Assembly: GCF_027887165.1 (NCBI RefSeq)
Contig: NC_077229.1
Span: 111,241,994-111,305,993, forward strand
Reading direction: 5' to 3'
Source of the DNA: Monodelphis domestica
Taxonomy: Eukaryota; Chordata; Mammalia; Didelphimorphia; Didelphidae
DNA length: 64,000 nt
Within the stretch, counting starts at the first letter, position 1. Every line of letters starts with the position of its first letter. Under the pieces are notes generated by a model that saw only the letters and a program-made list of their open reading frames with translations, did not search any database and had not been told where the DNA came from. The position numbers were made by a program, and so were the translations under genes. Shown here one piece after another: positions 10,846 to 21,639 of the stretch.

Positions 10846-11054
10846 AAGAAAACTTAGTTCACCTTTGGACACCTATCATTTAAAAAAGCTTCCTTCCATT
10901 GAGCCTTTCTTTGTATCTACAATCCTTTGTATCCCCCTCACCAACTCTTTCCTTCTTTCTCCCTTCACTGTGTCCAACTCCATGGTATGAGGTTAAAAAA
11001 GGACCCAATGAAAGAACAGATATGGAAACTAAAAAGCACCAGTTAAAAGTAATT

Positions 11055-11188
11055 GTTATTTTTCCTTCATTTCAAAGACAACCAATGACATCCATGGGTT
11101 GAGTTGGATTAAAGTGAAGTAGAGCTGCACAAAATAATTAGCCTCACTTTCTCTTCCAAAGTTATCCAAATCCAGTTGACATGGGCAC
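11055..11188 (-). mobile_element. ACAAC-tailed marsupial repeat, 3' part
   Basis: Complement of the element found intact at 44645-45172: the 3' end (tail, 'GATGTCATTGGT', 'AATCCAACTC', 'AAGAGAAAGTGAGGC') is here. It is cut from its 5' part (11650-11830) by the LTR between them. Confidence 0.75.
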
Positions 11189-11649
11189 TGTATCCCCAGA
11201 AACCCAGGCCAACTATTATCAGGGAAAACTCCTTTGCCCTTTCATCCTTGTGACTCTTAACCTAGAAACACCCAATGACCCCACCTAGGGTCCTGAGATG
11301 TTTACCCTCTTTTGTCCTCTAGATTTAAGGTGGACAAAGAAATGAATCTTTATGCCTCCAGCTAGCATCAAAAGTGTATATAAACCCCAGAACTGATGTC
11401 GTCTGGGGGACAGCCTCTCCATCCATGCTGTCCCCATGGAGGAACAGCCTTTCCTTTCATGCTGTCCCCCCAAGGAACTGCTCCCCCCCCATCTTGCTGT
11501 TCTACCTTGCTATCCTCCTGGCCACTCTCAACATTACTTCCTAAATTAATAAATCTCTTTTTGTTTTTAAGCTAAGTTTTGGAGTCATTGCATGCTTGCA
11601 AAAGGCATCCTTCCCGAACCCAAAAGGGTATCCTTCCACACCCATAACA
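11189..11649 (+). mobile_element. Solo LTR nested in another repeat
   Basis: A 461-bp block runs TGTATCCCC..CCCATAACA with a TATA-like TATATAAACC near 11377 and AATAAA near 11548. It splits the ACAAC-tailed repeat. The flanks CACTG/CAGTG suggest a short duplication with one mismatch. No internal viral genes are present, so it is a recombined fossil younger than its host repeat. Confidence 0.75.
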
Positions 11650-11830
11650 CAGTGACAAGACAAAAGGCAGGATGACTGTTAATGGTCAGGGATGCAGTGG
11701 ATGACATTGGCATCCTCAATGTCTAATCAAGCTCTAAGTGCTCTACAGTGCCTGCTTCCACCATCTTCATGTTCATTAAAACAAGTTGTTCTCATCCAAT
11801 CTTTCTGCAAAGAAGTTATCAACATGGAAT
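11650..11830 (-). mobile_element. ACAAC-tailed repeat, 5' part
   Basis: It continues the minus-strand repeat of 11055-11188 across the LTR ('CAGTGACAAGACAAAAGGCA', then 'GATGCAGTGGATGACATTGG' reading plus). The order matches the unbroken copy at 44645. Confidence 0.7.
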
Positions 11831-12062
11831 CTCCCAAACTTGTAGCCTAGAAAGATTCAATGACCTCCCCTCCCCCCAGTTTACTTAGTTTAAAGGTGAA
11901 AGCTCCAGGTTTGACCTTGTTGCAAGAGAGTTCCTCCCTGAGGGAAAATCCAACATCTTACTTTCCTCTGTGATCCGGTTTCACTGCTCTCCTTGCTGTT
12001 CCTCTCCCAGGACACCAGTCTTGGGCTTCTAGTGTCCATCCTTGCACTGGTTGTGCCTGGAA

Positions 12063-12155
12063 TGGGAAGCTAGATGGTGCAGTGGATAAGAGCACTGGAG
12101 TCAGGAAGACCCAAGTTCAAATTCAAACTCAGACACTTAGTAGCTATGTGTCTAG
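12063..12155 (+). mobile_element. SINE-L, 5' part only
   Basis: 'GGAAGCTAGATGGTGCAGTGG' to 'AGTAGCTATGTG': the head and start of the CORE only, directly followed by a second SINE-L. Confidence 0.75.
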
Positions 12156-12171
12156 GTCAAAGCTTGGAGCA

Positions 12172-12395
12172 GTGAGGTGACCAAATAGATAGAATGCTGA
12201 GTCTGGAGTTAGAAAGACTCATCCTTCTGACTTCAAATCTGTCCTCAGATACTTAGTAGCTGTGTGACCCTGGGCAAGTCACTTAATCCGGGAGCTCGGA
12301 AAGGAAATGGCAAACTGCTCTAGTATATTTGCCAAGAAATACCCACATGGGATTATGAAGAGTAGAGCTGGACTGAAAAACAAATAAACAACCAC
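12172..12395 (+). mobile_element. SINE-L
   Basis: A diverged head with the normal CORE ('CTGTGTGACCCTGGGCAAGT'), then 'CCAAGAAATACCCACATGG' and the terminal 'GCTGGACTGAAAAACAAATA'. Confidence 0.8.
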
Positions 12396-12479
12396 AAATG
12401 CCTGGAATGACTCCTTCCTCACCTCTCTGCTTCTTAGCTTTCCTGAATTCCATCACAATTCAAATCGAATCCTGCCCTT

Positions 12480-12935
12480 TTCAAGAGACTTTTTAAGGTC
12501 TCCAAAAAGATAGTGCTTGCCCCTCATAGTGCAATGGGGAGGCAACATGCAAACAGATATGTACAAAGCAAGCTCCATACAAGGTATGTATGAAGGCATT
12601 AAGAGAGGGAAGGCACTAGAATAAAGAATAAAGAGGAGTTGGGGAAGGCTTCCAGGAAAAAGAGGATTTTAATTGGGACTCCAAGGAAGCCAGGGAGGTT
12701 AGCAGGCTGAGTGGAGAAGGGAGAGTGTTCTAGGAAGGGGAGACAACCAAAGAAAATGCCTGGATTGCCTTGTTTAAGGAATGCTGGGAAGAGCAGTGTC
12801 ACTGGACCAAAGAGGATTTGTCAGGAGTGAGGTGTAAAAAGACTGGAAAGGTAAGAGGAAACCAGGTTAGGAAGGGTTTTGAATGCCAAACAGCATTTTG
12901 TGTTTGATCCTAGAAACAACAGAAAACCAATCAAA
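12480..12935 (-). mobile_element. L2 LINE, 3' part of ORF2 and 3' UTR
   Basis: Read on the minus strand it gives the order TGGGAGTCCAAT-like, 'CAGCATTCCTTAAACAAGG', 'CCTTACCTTTCCAGTC' and 'GATCAAACACAAAATGC', the L2 reverse-transcriptase C-terminus and its UTR. Sister copies lie at 35785, 40785 and 44050. Confidence 0.75.
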
Positions 12936-13525
12936 GCCTGTCAGCTACTCTCAACCTGGTTTAGCCCATCTGCTGACGGTTTTACTGGGGTGTGAACACT
13001 GCACATGCTCCAGCCTGTCAGAGCCACGGGTGAGAGCGGGGTGAAAGGTGGACACCACAGGTGGAGGAGCAGCCCTCCCACCAGAGGTGCTCATCCGCCC
13101 TGAACACCGCTTCTGCTGGACTTTTAGCAACGAAGGAAATGGAACAGAGATTAGTAGCTAGTATAACTGGAAAATATGCACACACAGACACACATATGCA
13201 CTGTTCATAATATGTAGCCTTTCTAGGGACAGATCGGTTCAAATGCAGTAAGAAAACTCTTAATCCAAGATTCCCAAACTATACAATCACTTTTTAAATT
13301 GAATTTAGTATAATTTTAAATCTTATTTTTGTCATCAACAAACATTTCATTGTGCACTAAGATTTTATAAGAAACTATGAGCTTCGGTTACAATGTGTTT
13401 AAGTGTATTCATATATATATCCATATTCACGTATCTATATATATGAATAATACAACAAGGAAGTAACAAAACTGCTCGATTATTCCATTCTGCATATATT
13501 TTTTTCTTCAAAAATTAAATGATTT
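12936..13525. other. Spacer
   Basis: No recognised gene or repeat. The right half is AT-rich with short TATA runs near 13410-13445. Confidence 0.4.
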
Positions 13526-13724
13526 GGGGGCAGCTGGGTAGCTCAGTGAATTGAAAGCCAGGCCTAGAGACAGGAGGTCCTGGGTTCAAATCTGGCCTCA
13601 GACACTTCTCAGCTGTGTGACCCTGGACAAGTCACTTGACCCCCATTGCCTAGCCCTTACCACTCTTCTGCCTTGGAGCCAATACACAGTATTGATTCCA
13701 AGACAGAAGGTAAGGGTTTAAAAA
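13526..13724 (+). mobile_element. SINE-S, full length
   Basis: The head GGGGGCAGCTGGGTAGCTCA has an A-box-like TAGCTCAGTGA at 13539-13549 and a B-box GGTTCAAATCT at 13583-13593. These show the tRNA-derived RNA polymerase III promoter. The CORE and terminal 'AGACAGAAGGTAAGGGTT' follow, then an A/C tail. It adjoins the CATG-rich tract. Confidence 0.92.
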
Positions 13725-13734
13725 CAAAACAAAA

Positions 13735-14440
13735 CAATGTCATATCATACCATACAATATAGTGACATGACATACAAGCCATGCTATATCATACATGCTG
13801 TGCCACATTGGGCTTATGTCATGTTATTTCATATATCTCAACAGATTGCACATGTGTTATACCCTGTTGCACTGCATCATGCTATATCTCCTGGCATATC
13901 AGGCCACAGCACTCTGTCATGTGTGTGTAATGACATTCTACTAATTTGATGGTCATATCATACATATCATATGTGTAGTAGGAATTTTGTACCCCAGAAC
14001 TACATTCCTTGAGTTATTATTAATAAATTTTATAAAAATAACACTTGGAGTATTTGGATACTTAACTTTAATCTTGCACATATAATGTCAAGCAACACCC
14101 CAAGGGTTATGTATATCACTGTGTGTTGTGCTACATGTTGTACCATGTCACACCATGTCACTTATATGTCACACCGCTACAAAGTACAGCATACAACATC
14201 CAACCACCATGGTGATCCACATCACACACACGCACACCACACACTGTGTGCAATCATGTGATACATGGCACATGCATGTCATGAATGGGCCCTGATTGTC
14301 ACACCTGCTCCATCCAACACACGTTGACACGTGTCGCTCATTGCATGTTTCCCACTGTGGCACGTCCATCGGGCCACACGTTTCATGCCATGCCACACAT
14401 CCCATTTGACCTATCTGGCAAGAAAATCCCTCACCAGGCA
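13735..14440. repeat. Degenerate CATG/CACA-rich tract
   Basis: About 600 bp in two parts (13735-13973, 14081-14440) are built from recurring words such as CATATCATAC, CATGTCACAC, CATGTCACTT and ACACAC. There is no fixed period by eye, as expected of an old decayed minisatellite. Open frames through it are low-complexity artefacts. A similar tract lies at 20099-20420. Confidence 0.6.
13974..14080 (+). mobile_element. Short LTR remnant
   Basis: It starts TGTAGTAGGAATTTTG and ends TTTAATCTTGCACA, with AATAAA near 14025. Both ends resemble the LTR at 7022-7362, but the block is only about 107 bp. It interrupts the CATG-rich tract. A fossil. Confidence 0.45.
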
Positions 14441-15423
14441 TAAATCGGAACTGCTAAAAGTGCTTTAACTTTTTTAAACCACTAGGATTAATTTGTTTAC
14501 ATGAATTAATGCATCCATTAGCTATGAACTTTCAGAAGCGTCTGATTTTTACCTTGGATTAACTCCTTTCCTGGGAATTTGTCTGCAGCCTGGACTGTGA
14601 ATAAGGGAATGGCCAAGAGCAAGAGAAACCTGAAGTTTGAAGGGATGCTTCAAAAGAAGGGCAAATAGAACCTTCAGGACCTGCAGGGGATGGGAGAGTC
14701 CATGAAGATTCAAGAGCAGTTCTTCTTCTTATCTGGGACTCTGTGGGGAGCCGGATGGGAGAAGTACTCATCTCCAAATCATTTTTCTTGAACTGAAGGA
14801 AGATCTCAGTGCCCAACTGAAGCCAACCTTTGGGATAGAGACCATTTTTTTCCCCTTAGGAGAACTCAGAGCATATTCCCTGGAGAGATTCTCTTTGGTC
14901 AAGCCATCAAAAGTTGTATTAGGAAAGAAATAGTAGGGACCTTCCTTTTTCCCTCTGTCCTTTCTTTCCTTTCCCTTCCTTTCATTTCCTCATTCCTTCT
15001 ATATCAAAATAAATTAGATACTTTGAGTTACAACAGAAATTGATTCAGAGTCTATGTAGTAGAAGGGGAGTTTCAATCCATCTATTTAGAAGGAAGCTGT
15101 GGGATGTAGACTTACCCTCTAGTCCAACTGACTGACTCCATTAAAGCTGCTCAACTCAGTGGAAGAAAGAGGAAGTGTCACACAGAACTCAGTCCCCAAA
15201 CAGCTGTTCCTTTTTTCTAAGTGAGTCTTAACCAATAGAGAGCTCAGCTTTCTGGCAACTTCATACACCTGGACCCTAGCCAGGAACAAGGAAACAAGTC
15301 AATAACAAAGTCTAAATATAAAAAAATATGCCACTGAGCTCGTGACCTTTGCCAACAGGACAATCCCTCAAACCCTAATTTACAGACTATTTATTTGTAC
15401 TTTACATACAATTTGAATATACC
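14441..15423. other. Spacer, mostly unrecognised
   Basis: No gene is recognised. A pyrimidine-rich TTTCC run lies at 14945-15000. Otherwise it looks single-copy. Confidence 0.4.
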
Positions 15424-15600
15424 TTTTTTAAACTCTTACCTTCATAATTAGAAACAATACTGTGTATTGGTTCCAAGGCAGAAGAGCAGTAAGAAGTAGA
15501 CAATGGGGGTTAAGTGACTTACCCAGGATCACACAGCTAGGAAGTGTCTGAGGTCAGAGTTGAACCTGGCTCTCAATCCATGGAGCCACCCAGCTGTCCC
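15424..15600 (-). mobile_element. SINE-S
   Basis: Complement order: 'TAAACTCTTACCTTC', 'AATACTGTGTATTGG', 'CAGGATCACACAGCTAGGA', ending 'CACCCAGCTGTCCC'. Confidence 0.85.
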
Positions 15601-15862
15601 TAGTTTATTTTTTTCTGCTAATGTAGTAGAAATTTAGGTAATTATTTTCATTTTTGAGGTCAACCTCATGTAAAGCCAGAGCAAGTGACTGCATCATGGG
15701 AAGGTCTCCCTACCTGAAAATATCTTCCCCAATTTCAAAGATTCCATTAGTGCGTCCTTCCCATTTGAGTTCAACACCCCATTCTTTTTCATCTCTTTGA
15801 AAGAGCCATTGTTTATTAAAATAGAGGCCGATAAATGAGCACTCTACCACAAATAGTAGTAA

Positions 15863-15998
15863 TATGGAAATAGGTTTTGAACAATGATACTTGTAAAACC
15901 CAGTGGAATTGCTCCTTGGCTGGGGGGAGGGGAGAGAGAACATGAATCATGTAACTATGGAAAAAATGCTCTAAATTAATTAAATAAATAAATAAAAT
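15863..15998 (+). mobile_element. L1 3' terminus
   Basis: 'TGTAAAACCCAGTGGAATTG', 'GAACATGAATCATGTAAC' and 'CTCTAAATTAATTAAATAAA' match the 3' UTR of the L1 at 43392. Confidence 0.8.
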
Positions 15999-16025
15999 AG
16001 AGGTCCCCTAAAAGAGAGGACCCTG

Positions 16026-16238
16026 GGCAGCTAAGTGGTGCAATCAGAAAGACCTGAGCTCAAATCCAGCCTCACACACTTCCTAACTGGGTGACCCTGG
16101 GCGAGTCATTGAACTCTGTTTGCCTCAGTTTCCTCATCTGTAAAATGAGCCGGAGAAGGAAATGACAAACTGCTCTAGGATCTTTGCTAAGAAAACCCCA
16201 AATGGGGTTGCAAAGAATCAGCTGTGACTGAAAACAGT
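16026..16238 (+). mobile_element. SINE-L, full length
   Basis: 'GGCAGCTAAGTGGTGCAATC' through 'CTCAGTTTCCTCATCTGTAA' to 'AATCAGCTGTGACTGAAAAC'. Confidence 0.9.
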
Positions 16239-16860
16239 CTTAGCTCATTGGAGAAAAGGATTTTTTCCCCCAGAGTAAGGGTCCAGCCAGCCATGAGGCT
16301 GACAGAGTGGGCCAGCGTTATTCTCCTTGGTTTTAGGACTGGGGCTTCAGATGAGTAAACTGGATCTCCTGTGGGAGCCACTTGGATGGGCTGCTGGAGA
16401 AATCTTTACTTAAACAAACAAACAATTCGCCCCGGGGGCTTTATGAGCTCTGCGGAAACACAGTTCTGGAATTTGCTGCTAGCCAGCTCTGGGGATCTTT
16501 GCCAAGACACTGAGGTGGGGGGCGGGGGGTGTGTGGCGTGTTTCTAGACCTGTGCTTTGACTAAAGAGGAGATGCCAGCTCAGGAAAGAGAACCTCAGAC
16601 TTCTCTTCAGAAAGGAGAACCACTTGTTAGCCTAAATGGCATTCTGTGCCTCCCTCCATTCCAGGGCTCTGAATAGGACAATGTTGGCTGATGCTGAGCC
16701 CTTTCTGTGAAAAGAAAGGCCAGAAAATGAAACACTTAGTCCTTTATTCCCGGGCTTTAGAATCCTAGAATGGAATCCTGGGAAGGGATGATGGAGACAT
16801 CATCCAGTCTCTTAGATTCGATAGATGGAGACATTGACTTGAAGAAGGTAATTTGGCGGA
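16239..16860. other. Low-repeat spacer
   Basis: No recognised repeat or gene. A G-rich run lies at 16513-16530. A CGCCCCGGGGGC palindromic GC patch lies near 16429. Confidence 0.4.
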
Positions 16861-16931
16861 AGCATAGAGCATTGTAAACCATTGATGGACAGGTATGTAT
16901 TAAGAACCTACTATGTGCTGGGGGAAACTAG

Positions 16932-17195
16932 CTAGCAAAAGTAGAGTACCAGACCTGGAGACTGGAAGATTAATTTTCTTGAGTTCAAATCTGGCCTTTG
17001 ACATTTACTAGTAGTGTGACCCTGGGCAAGTCACTTAATCCTGTTTGCCTCAGTTTCCTTATCTATAAAATGAGTTAGAAAAAATTAAATTAAATTAAAT
17101 GAGTTAGAGAAGGAAATGACAAAGTGCTCCAGTATCCTTGCCAAGAAAATCCCAAAATGGGGTCACAAAGTATCAGACACAACTGAAAAACATAC
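16932..17195 (+). mobile_element. SINE-L
   Basis: 'GTGTGACCCTGGGCAAGTCA' and 'GCCTCAGTTTCCTTATCT' lead to 'GTATCAGACACAACTGAAAA'. A small AAATT-type expansion with a repeated GAGTTAGA lies inside at about 17075-17110. Confidence 0.85.
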
Positions 17196-17249
17196 AAAAA
17201 ACATGTGCCAGGCATTGTGCTAAATGCAGAGGATAAAAATACTTTAAAG

Positions 17250-17413
17250 AAAAAAAAAAGCTTTCCATCTCGGAATCAAAAGTGTATATTAGTTCCAAGG
17301 CAGAAGACCAATAAAAGCTAGGCCATAGGGGAAAAGTGACTTGCCTAGGATCACACAGCTAGGAAGTGTCTAAGGCCAGATTAGAACCCTGGACCTCCCA
17401 ACTCTAGACCTAA
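17250..17413 (-). mobile_element. SINE-S
   Basis: 'CTTTCCATCTCGGAATCA', 'TAGTTCCAAGGCAGAAGA', 'CACACAGCTAGGAAGTGTC', then a truncated head. Confidence 0.8.
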
Positions 17414-18240
17414 AAATTAAATTTTAATAGTAGAGTTAGGATTAGAATCAAGAGAGGTGCTGGAGATAACTTGAACCAGCTCTCAGAGCTGGTCGATTAT
17501 TAAATTTTCAATGTGAACTTATATACCTTGAAAACAGGCAACACAACAAATGAGGGCATGATTTATTGCTTACTTGAATACCTGAGGACTAAAATTCAAC
17601 CACCACCTGTTTTTGTGCCATCAGAGAGCCAAGAAGGGTCTTTGTGTCTTTTTAATGAAATATATATTTTTAATTTAAAAATATAAAAAATAGTTTAATA
17701 TTTTTTAATTTAAATTTAAAAGTATAAAATGTAATAATTATTCTTATCTAGAAAAAGGATGCACCAGTGTTTGTCACCTCATGATTGGAAAAAATGGTCA
17801 GTAATATAGATTAAACAGAAAACTGCTATGACTTTTCTTTTGGGAGATGTAGGGAAGAGCTGATTGTTAAACACTTACTGACACCCCCCTGACTAGAACC
17901 CAGGTCTTCCACATCCTAGACTGGGCTTTTGTCATTATACCACATGTCCAGAATAGCATTGTGCCATAGATCATAGTACTGAGCAGCCCTCATGTAACAG
18001 GTATTAATAGATTTGTACTGTTCCCCTGCATTCTTGGGGAGTTTGGTATTCCACCTTTGTTGGGATTAGGAGAATTGGTTGTGGCTAGGCAATCTCTCAA
18101 TGTTTTCAGAAGGGTACAAATTTTAGAATTATATCTATCTCATAATTCTGCAATCTAGGAATAGGATTCTTTGGAGCAAGATGAAATCTCTTTCCCTGAT
18201 CTCTCTTAGGGTGAAGTCATTCTGGCCCCATCCCGGAGGG
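17414..18240. other. Spacer with AT-rich patch
   Basis: No gene is recognised. An AAATTTAAA-type AT-rich patch lies at 17655-17745. The rest is unassigned. Confidence 0.4.
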
Positions 18241-18499
18241 TCACAGTTAGCTCAATCTTGGCCAGTTTGGCTCCCTGCCCCCTTATAACACAAAAAATAA
18301 TCATGGATAAAACAGGAAACTCATAAAAGATTTGTTTGGGGGCAATAAAGTCCACGAGTCAAGAGTAAACCAGCTCTTCAGTCTGGGAATGAATCAAGGG
18401 ACATTTGGCTTTTCCCACATGTCTCTGACTCTCCACCATTCAAGATCTTCACTCTGTCTCTCTCTGTAGCAGTCCAGCCCATAGGTATTATGGAGAGAC

Positions 18500-18990
18500 A
18501 AGGATTGTGAATGGGCACATGGCCATTCTGCGCATGGCAATGAACTCTGTTCCCAGCTTGGCTGGAGTTAGGGCGGGAAACCTTGCTTCCCTTTGTCTCA
18601 CTCACCTGAGGTTAAAAACTCCACCTTCACCTTGCAATTATCCAATGGCAATACACTATGTAACTCATCAATATGTATCGAGGCATTCTGTAACTTATCA
18701 ATATGTATTGAGTTCATTTGCATATCAAAAAGCATAAATTGGGAAGCCCTGGCCAGCTCCCTCTCCTTGGACAATCTCACAGGTTTGCTCAACACTCTTT
18801 CCACCTTTCTCTCTCCTCCCTATCTTTACCTGAGGCCTGGCCTTCGGCCAGGTGTCTCTCTTTCTTTTCCAATGCTAATACCTCTCTATTAGTCTCTATT
18901 CATTCTCCCAGCTAAACTATATCATCCCCTGACCAGTGCAGTGTTAAATTGGGATCTCTAGATGGAATATAGCCTTTCAGTGACGTCCAT
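18500..18990 (+). mobile_element. Probable retroviral LTR (ends uncertain)
   Basis: LTR-like signals occur in order. A 30-bp direct repeat at about 18657-18718 (TGTAACTCATCAATATGTAT, then TGTAACTTATCAATATGTAT) is followed by an octamer ATTTGCAT near 18716 and a TATA-like GCATAAATT. A perfect stem CCTGGCC/GGCCAGG with a 3-base loop at 18836-18852 resembles a viral R-region hairpin. I could not fix the ends. Flanking 18241-18499 and 18991-19149 may belong to it. A fossil. Confidence 0.45.
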
Positions 18991-19149
18991 TGATCGGAGC
19001 ATGGCTGCGGCTCCAAAATATTAATAATAACTGATTACTGACTCATTATTGACATCTCAAAGGTTGGCTCTTTCACGCCTTTCGCGGGATCCAAAACTTT
19101 TATCCCTTTTCTATTTTCCTACCATAAGGCTTCCCACTGGCCCGGAGGC

Positions 19150-19395
19150 TTTACTCTCCATCTGTCTCTCTCATATCTCTCTATCTGTCTCTCCCTTTCT
19201 CACTGTCTCTGCCTCTCCCTTTCTCTCTGTTTCTGTCTCTCTATCTTTCTCTGTCTCTCTCTCTCTCTCTGCCTCTCTGTCTCTGTCTTTTCTCTGTCTC
19301 TCTCTCTCTTTACATGTGTGTTTATATATATGTGTGTGTGTATCTGCATATATATATGTGTACATGTGTATATATATTTATATATATATAATGGT
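19150..19395. repeat. TCTC, TG and TA simple repeats
   Basis: A CT-rich tract of CTGTCTCT-type units (to ~19310) passes into TGTGTG and TATATA runs. Any reading frame here is repeat-encoded Ser/Leu low complexity. Confidence 0.9.
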
Positions 19396-19560
19396 TTGTG
19401 GCTAATCAAAATAACAGCAATATATAGGTTCATTGCTAATCATAATACAATATAGCTGTTATATGTGAATATTATGTATATATCATATCTAATAACATAT
19501 AACATAGCTATTAGTATGATTGGCAGTGGGGAAGAGGAAGGAATGTCTGTATGTGCGTGC

Positions 19561-19613
<53 letters not shown>
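19561..19613 (+). repeat. (AT)n(AC)n microsatellite
   Basis: AT dinucleotides at 19561-19576 are followed by about 18 uninterrupted AC units to 19613, just upstream of a MIR. Confidence 0.95.
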
Positions 19614-19615
<2 letters not shown>

Positions 19616-19828
19616 CCTTTAAGGTTTTCAAAGAGCTTTATAAATATCTCATTTTATTTTCATAACAACCCTGGGAGATAAGTGTAACCCTGGCAGGTAA
19701 GTGTTATTATTATCCCCATTTTATAGATAAAGAAATTGAGATAGACAGAGGTTAAGTGACTTGCCCAGGATCACACAGTTAATGAGTCGGAGGCCAGATT
19801 TGATCTCAAGTCTTCCAGACTGCCCCTT
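19614..19828 (-). mobile_element. MIR SINE
   Basis: 'AAGAGCTTTATAAATATCTCA', 'TATCCCCATTTTATAGATAA' and 'TTGCCCAGGATCACACAGTT' in complement order. A short internal duplication, CTGGGAGATAAGTG / CTGGCAGGTAAGTG, lies near 19672-19704. Confidence 0.75.
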
Positions 19829-19860
19829 AACGAATCCTTTTTATGGTTATTGCTCAAAGT

Positions 19861-20098
19861 CAGGGCAGCTGGGGAGCCCAGAGCACCTGGCCTGGAGTCA
19901 GGACATACTCATCTTCCTTACTTCAAATCCAGGCTCAGACACTTATGAGCTATGTCACCCTAAGGAAGTCACTCAACCCCATTTGCCTCAGTTTCCTCAT
20001 CGGCAAAAGGAGCTGGAGAAGGAAATGGCCAACCTTTCCAGTGTTTTTGCCAAGAAAACACCCAATGGAGTCCCAAAGGGTGAATAACTCCTGAATAA
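19861..20098 (+). mobile_element. SINE-L, full length
   Basis: 'GGGCAGCTGGGGAGCCCAGA', 'CCTCAGTTTCCTCATCGG' and 'CCAAGAAAACACCCAATGG', ending 'GGGTGAATAACTCCTGAATA'. Confidence 0.85.
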
Positions 20099-20420
20099 CA
20101 AGTCAAAGTCTACCCTGTAATTACAGATGCATGTCTACAGTTGAGTGTGTGTGTGTCTAGTGCGACCATCCATGATGTGACACGATCCCATATACTGCTT
20201 ACATGTAATGTGCCTATATGTAACGTGGTGCATGTTGGGTGGGACCAAGTGCATATTCAAGGTGGTTTTGCTCATGTATATACATCTGAGGTATTTGGCA
20301 TGTTTGTGTGTGCCATACGTGCCCTGCAGAGCTCACGTGCGCCATGTTTAGGGCATAGGCACCACTGGCATGTTTTCTGTATGTCTATAGTTAGTACCTG
20401 TATTGTCTAATGTAATGTGA
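20099..20420. repeat. Degenerate TGCATGT-rich tract
   Basis: Recurring words GTGTGTGT, CATGTAATG, TATATGTAA, GCATGTT and ATGTAATGTG without a fixed period. Composition is like the tract at 13735-14440 read on the other strand. Confidence 0.45.
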
Positions 20421-21440
20421 GCTGAAGGGCCGTTTAGGTGTCCTGCAGAGGGGAGGGCAAAGGGGAACCACCATTCCAGTTGAGAAAATGAGAATATTCA
20501 TGGAAACCCTTTGTCAGAGGCCCCAACTGAATCTGTCTTTCATTTCCAAGGAAGCGGAGTTGGAGGGCTTCCCAAGCCAACACATGCTTCCCATCTGCCG
20601 ATTCACCCATCTGTCTAGCCTTGGAGTTGGGCACCTGCCCTGAGCAGGGCCTGTTTGCTCCCTCCTCTTACGGAGCCACCTGTGCCTTGGGAAGGAGCCA
20701 GGCAGGCACAGAGAGGCCCTTGGCTGGCCCCGAAGCCTCTCCATGGGCTCAATCAGCACTCGGCACCCAGGGAAGAGTCTGAGTCTCACAATCTGCCTTT
20801 TGCTGATGAATCAGCCAAAGGGTCAGTCGCGGTCTCCTCCGGCCTCTTTCCTCACCCTTCCTGGTCATGTCGCCACAGGAAGGAAGGTCAGGCAGAGCAT
20901 GGAAGGAGGTGTCCGCACTGGAATCCCTGCCAGCCAGCTCTCTGTGTCAGCAGACTCAGGCATGCTTTGGGCATCCAAAGGCTCCCCTGATCCTGCCCCT
21001 GCCATATTTCCACCTACTACACAAACCTATAACTCAGAGACCGGGCTGTGGGTTTGTCCCTTTTGTTACCTGCTTAGGTAGTTCAGTGCTTAGAGCACAA
21101 AGCTGACAGAGGTTGCAGAAAGCGAGTCTGTTTAGCCTGAAGAAGAGAAGCGTCAGGTGAGGAATTATAGGTACCTTCAAGGGCTAATTAGAGTTACCTC
21201 CTAATATTTGAAGTGTTGTTGAGCCGAAGAGTGATTAGCCTTGTTCTTCTTGGGCCCCAAGGGTAGAACTAGGAACAAGGGCTGGAAATGGCAAAGAGGC
21301 AGATTTTGTCTTAATGTTGAACACCACGTGAGACTAGTACACTGGGGAAGCGCCGTAACCACAGACTGACCTCCAGAATCTTACTGGAGACTGACAGGGA
21401 GGGATAGGGCTAGAGATGATGGTGATGATCATCGGCATTC
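20421..21440. other. GC-rich low-repeat segment
   Basis: About 1 kb without recognised repeats, and more GC-rich than its surroundings. Several overlapping frames stay open around 20655-21106 (up to 112 codons), which fits base composition. I found no domain, start context or splice pattern that supports an exon. It is a candidate for conserved non-coding DNA. Confidence 0.4.
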
Positions 21441-21455
21441 ACACTTTCCCCCCCT

Positions 21456-21614
21456 TAAGGCCCTTCTTCCTGTCTTCGAATCAGTACTAAATATTAGCTT
21501 CAAGGCAAAAGAAGGGTAAAAGCTAGGCAGCTGGAGTTAAGTGACTTGCCCAGGGTCAACAGAACTAGGAAGTGTCTGAGGTCCAATTTGAACCACTGAA
21601 CCAGCTAGCTGTCT
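21456..21614 (-). mobile_element. SINE-S, array copy 1
   Basis: Complement order from 'CTTCCTGTCTTCGAATCA' to 'CCAGCTAGCTGTCT'. It lacks the middle head segment and reads 'GTCCAATTTGAACCACTGAA', a feature shared with copy 2. CATGCAAAGCACTTTT follows. Confidence 0.85.
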
Positions 21615-21639
21615 CATGCAAAGCACTTTTTTTACTCTT

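Noticed and set aside
13539-13593. tRNA gene
   Set aside because: The A and B boxes belong to the tRNA-derived head of a SINE-S. No acceptor stem or cloverleaf can be closed, and the same head recurs over 15 times.
14169-14441. Cysteine-rich 90-codon frame on the minus strand, toxin- or defensin-like at first sight
   Set aside because: The cysteines come from the CATG/CACA-rich repeat words; no signal peptide or spaced cysteine framework is present.
19049-19433. Long open frames on both strands
   Set aside because: They run through TCTC, TG and TA simple repeats and encode only low-complexity sequence.
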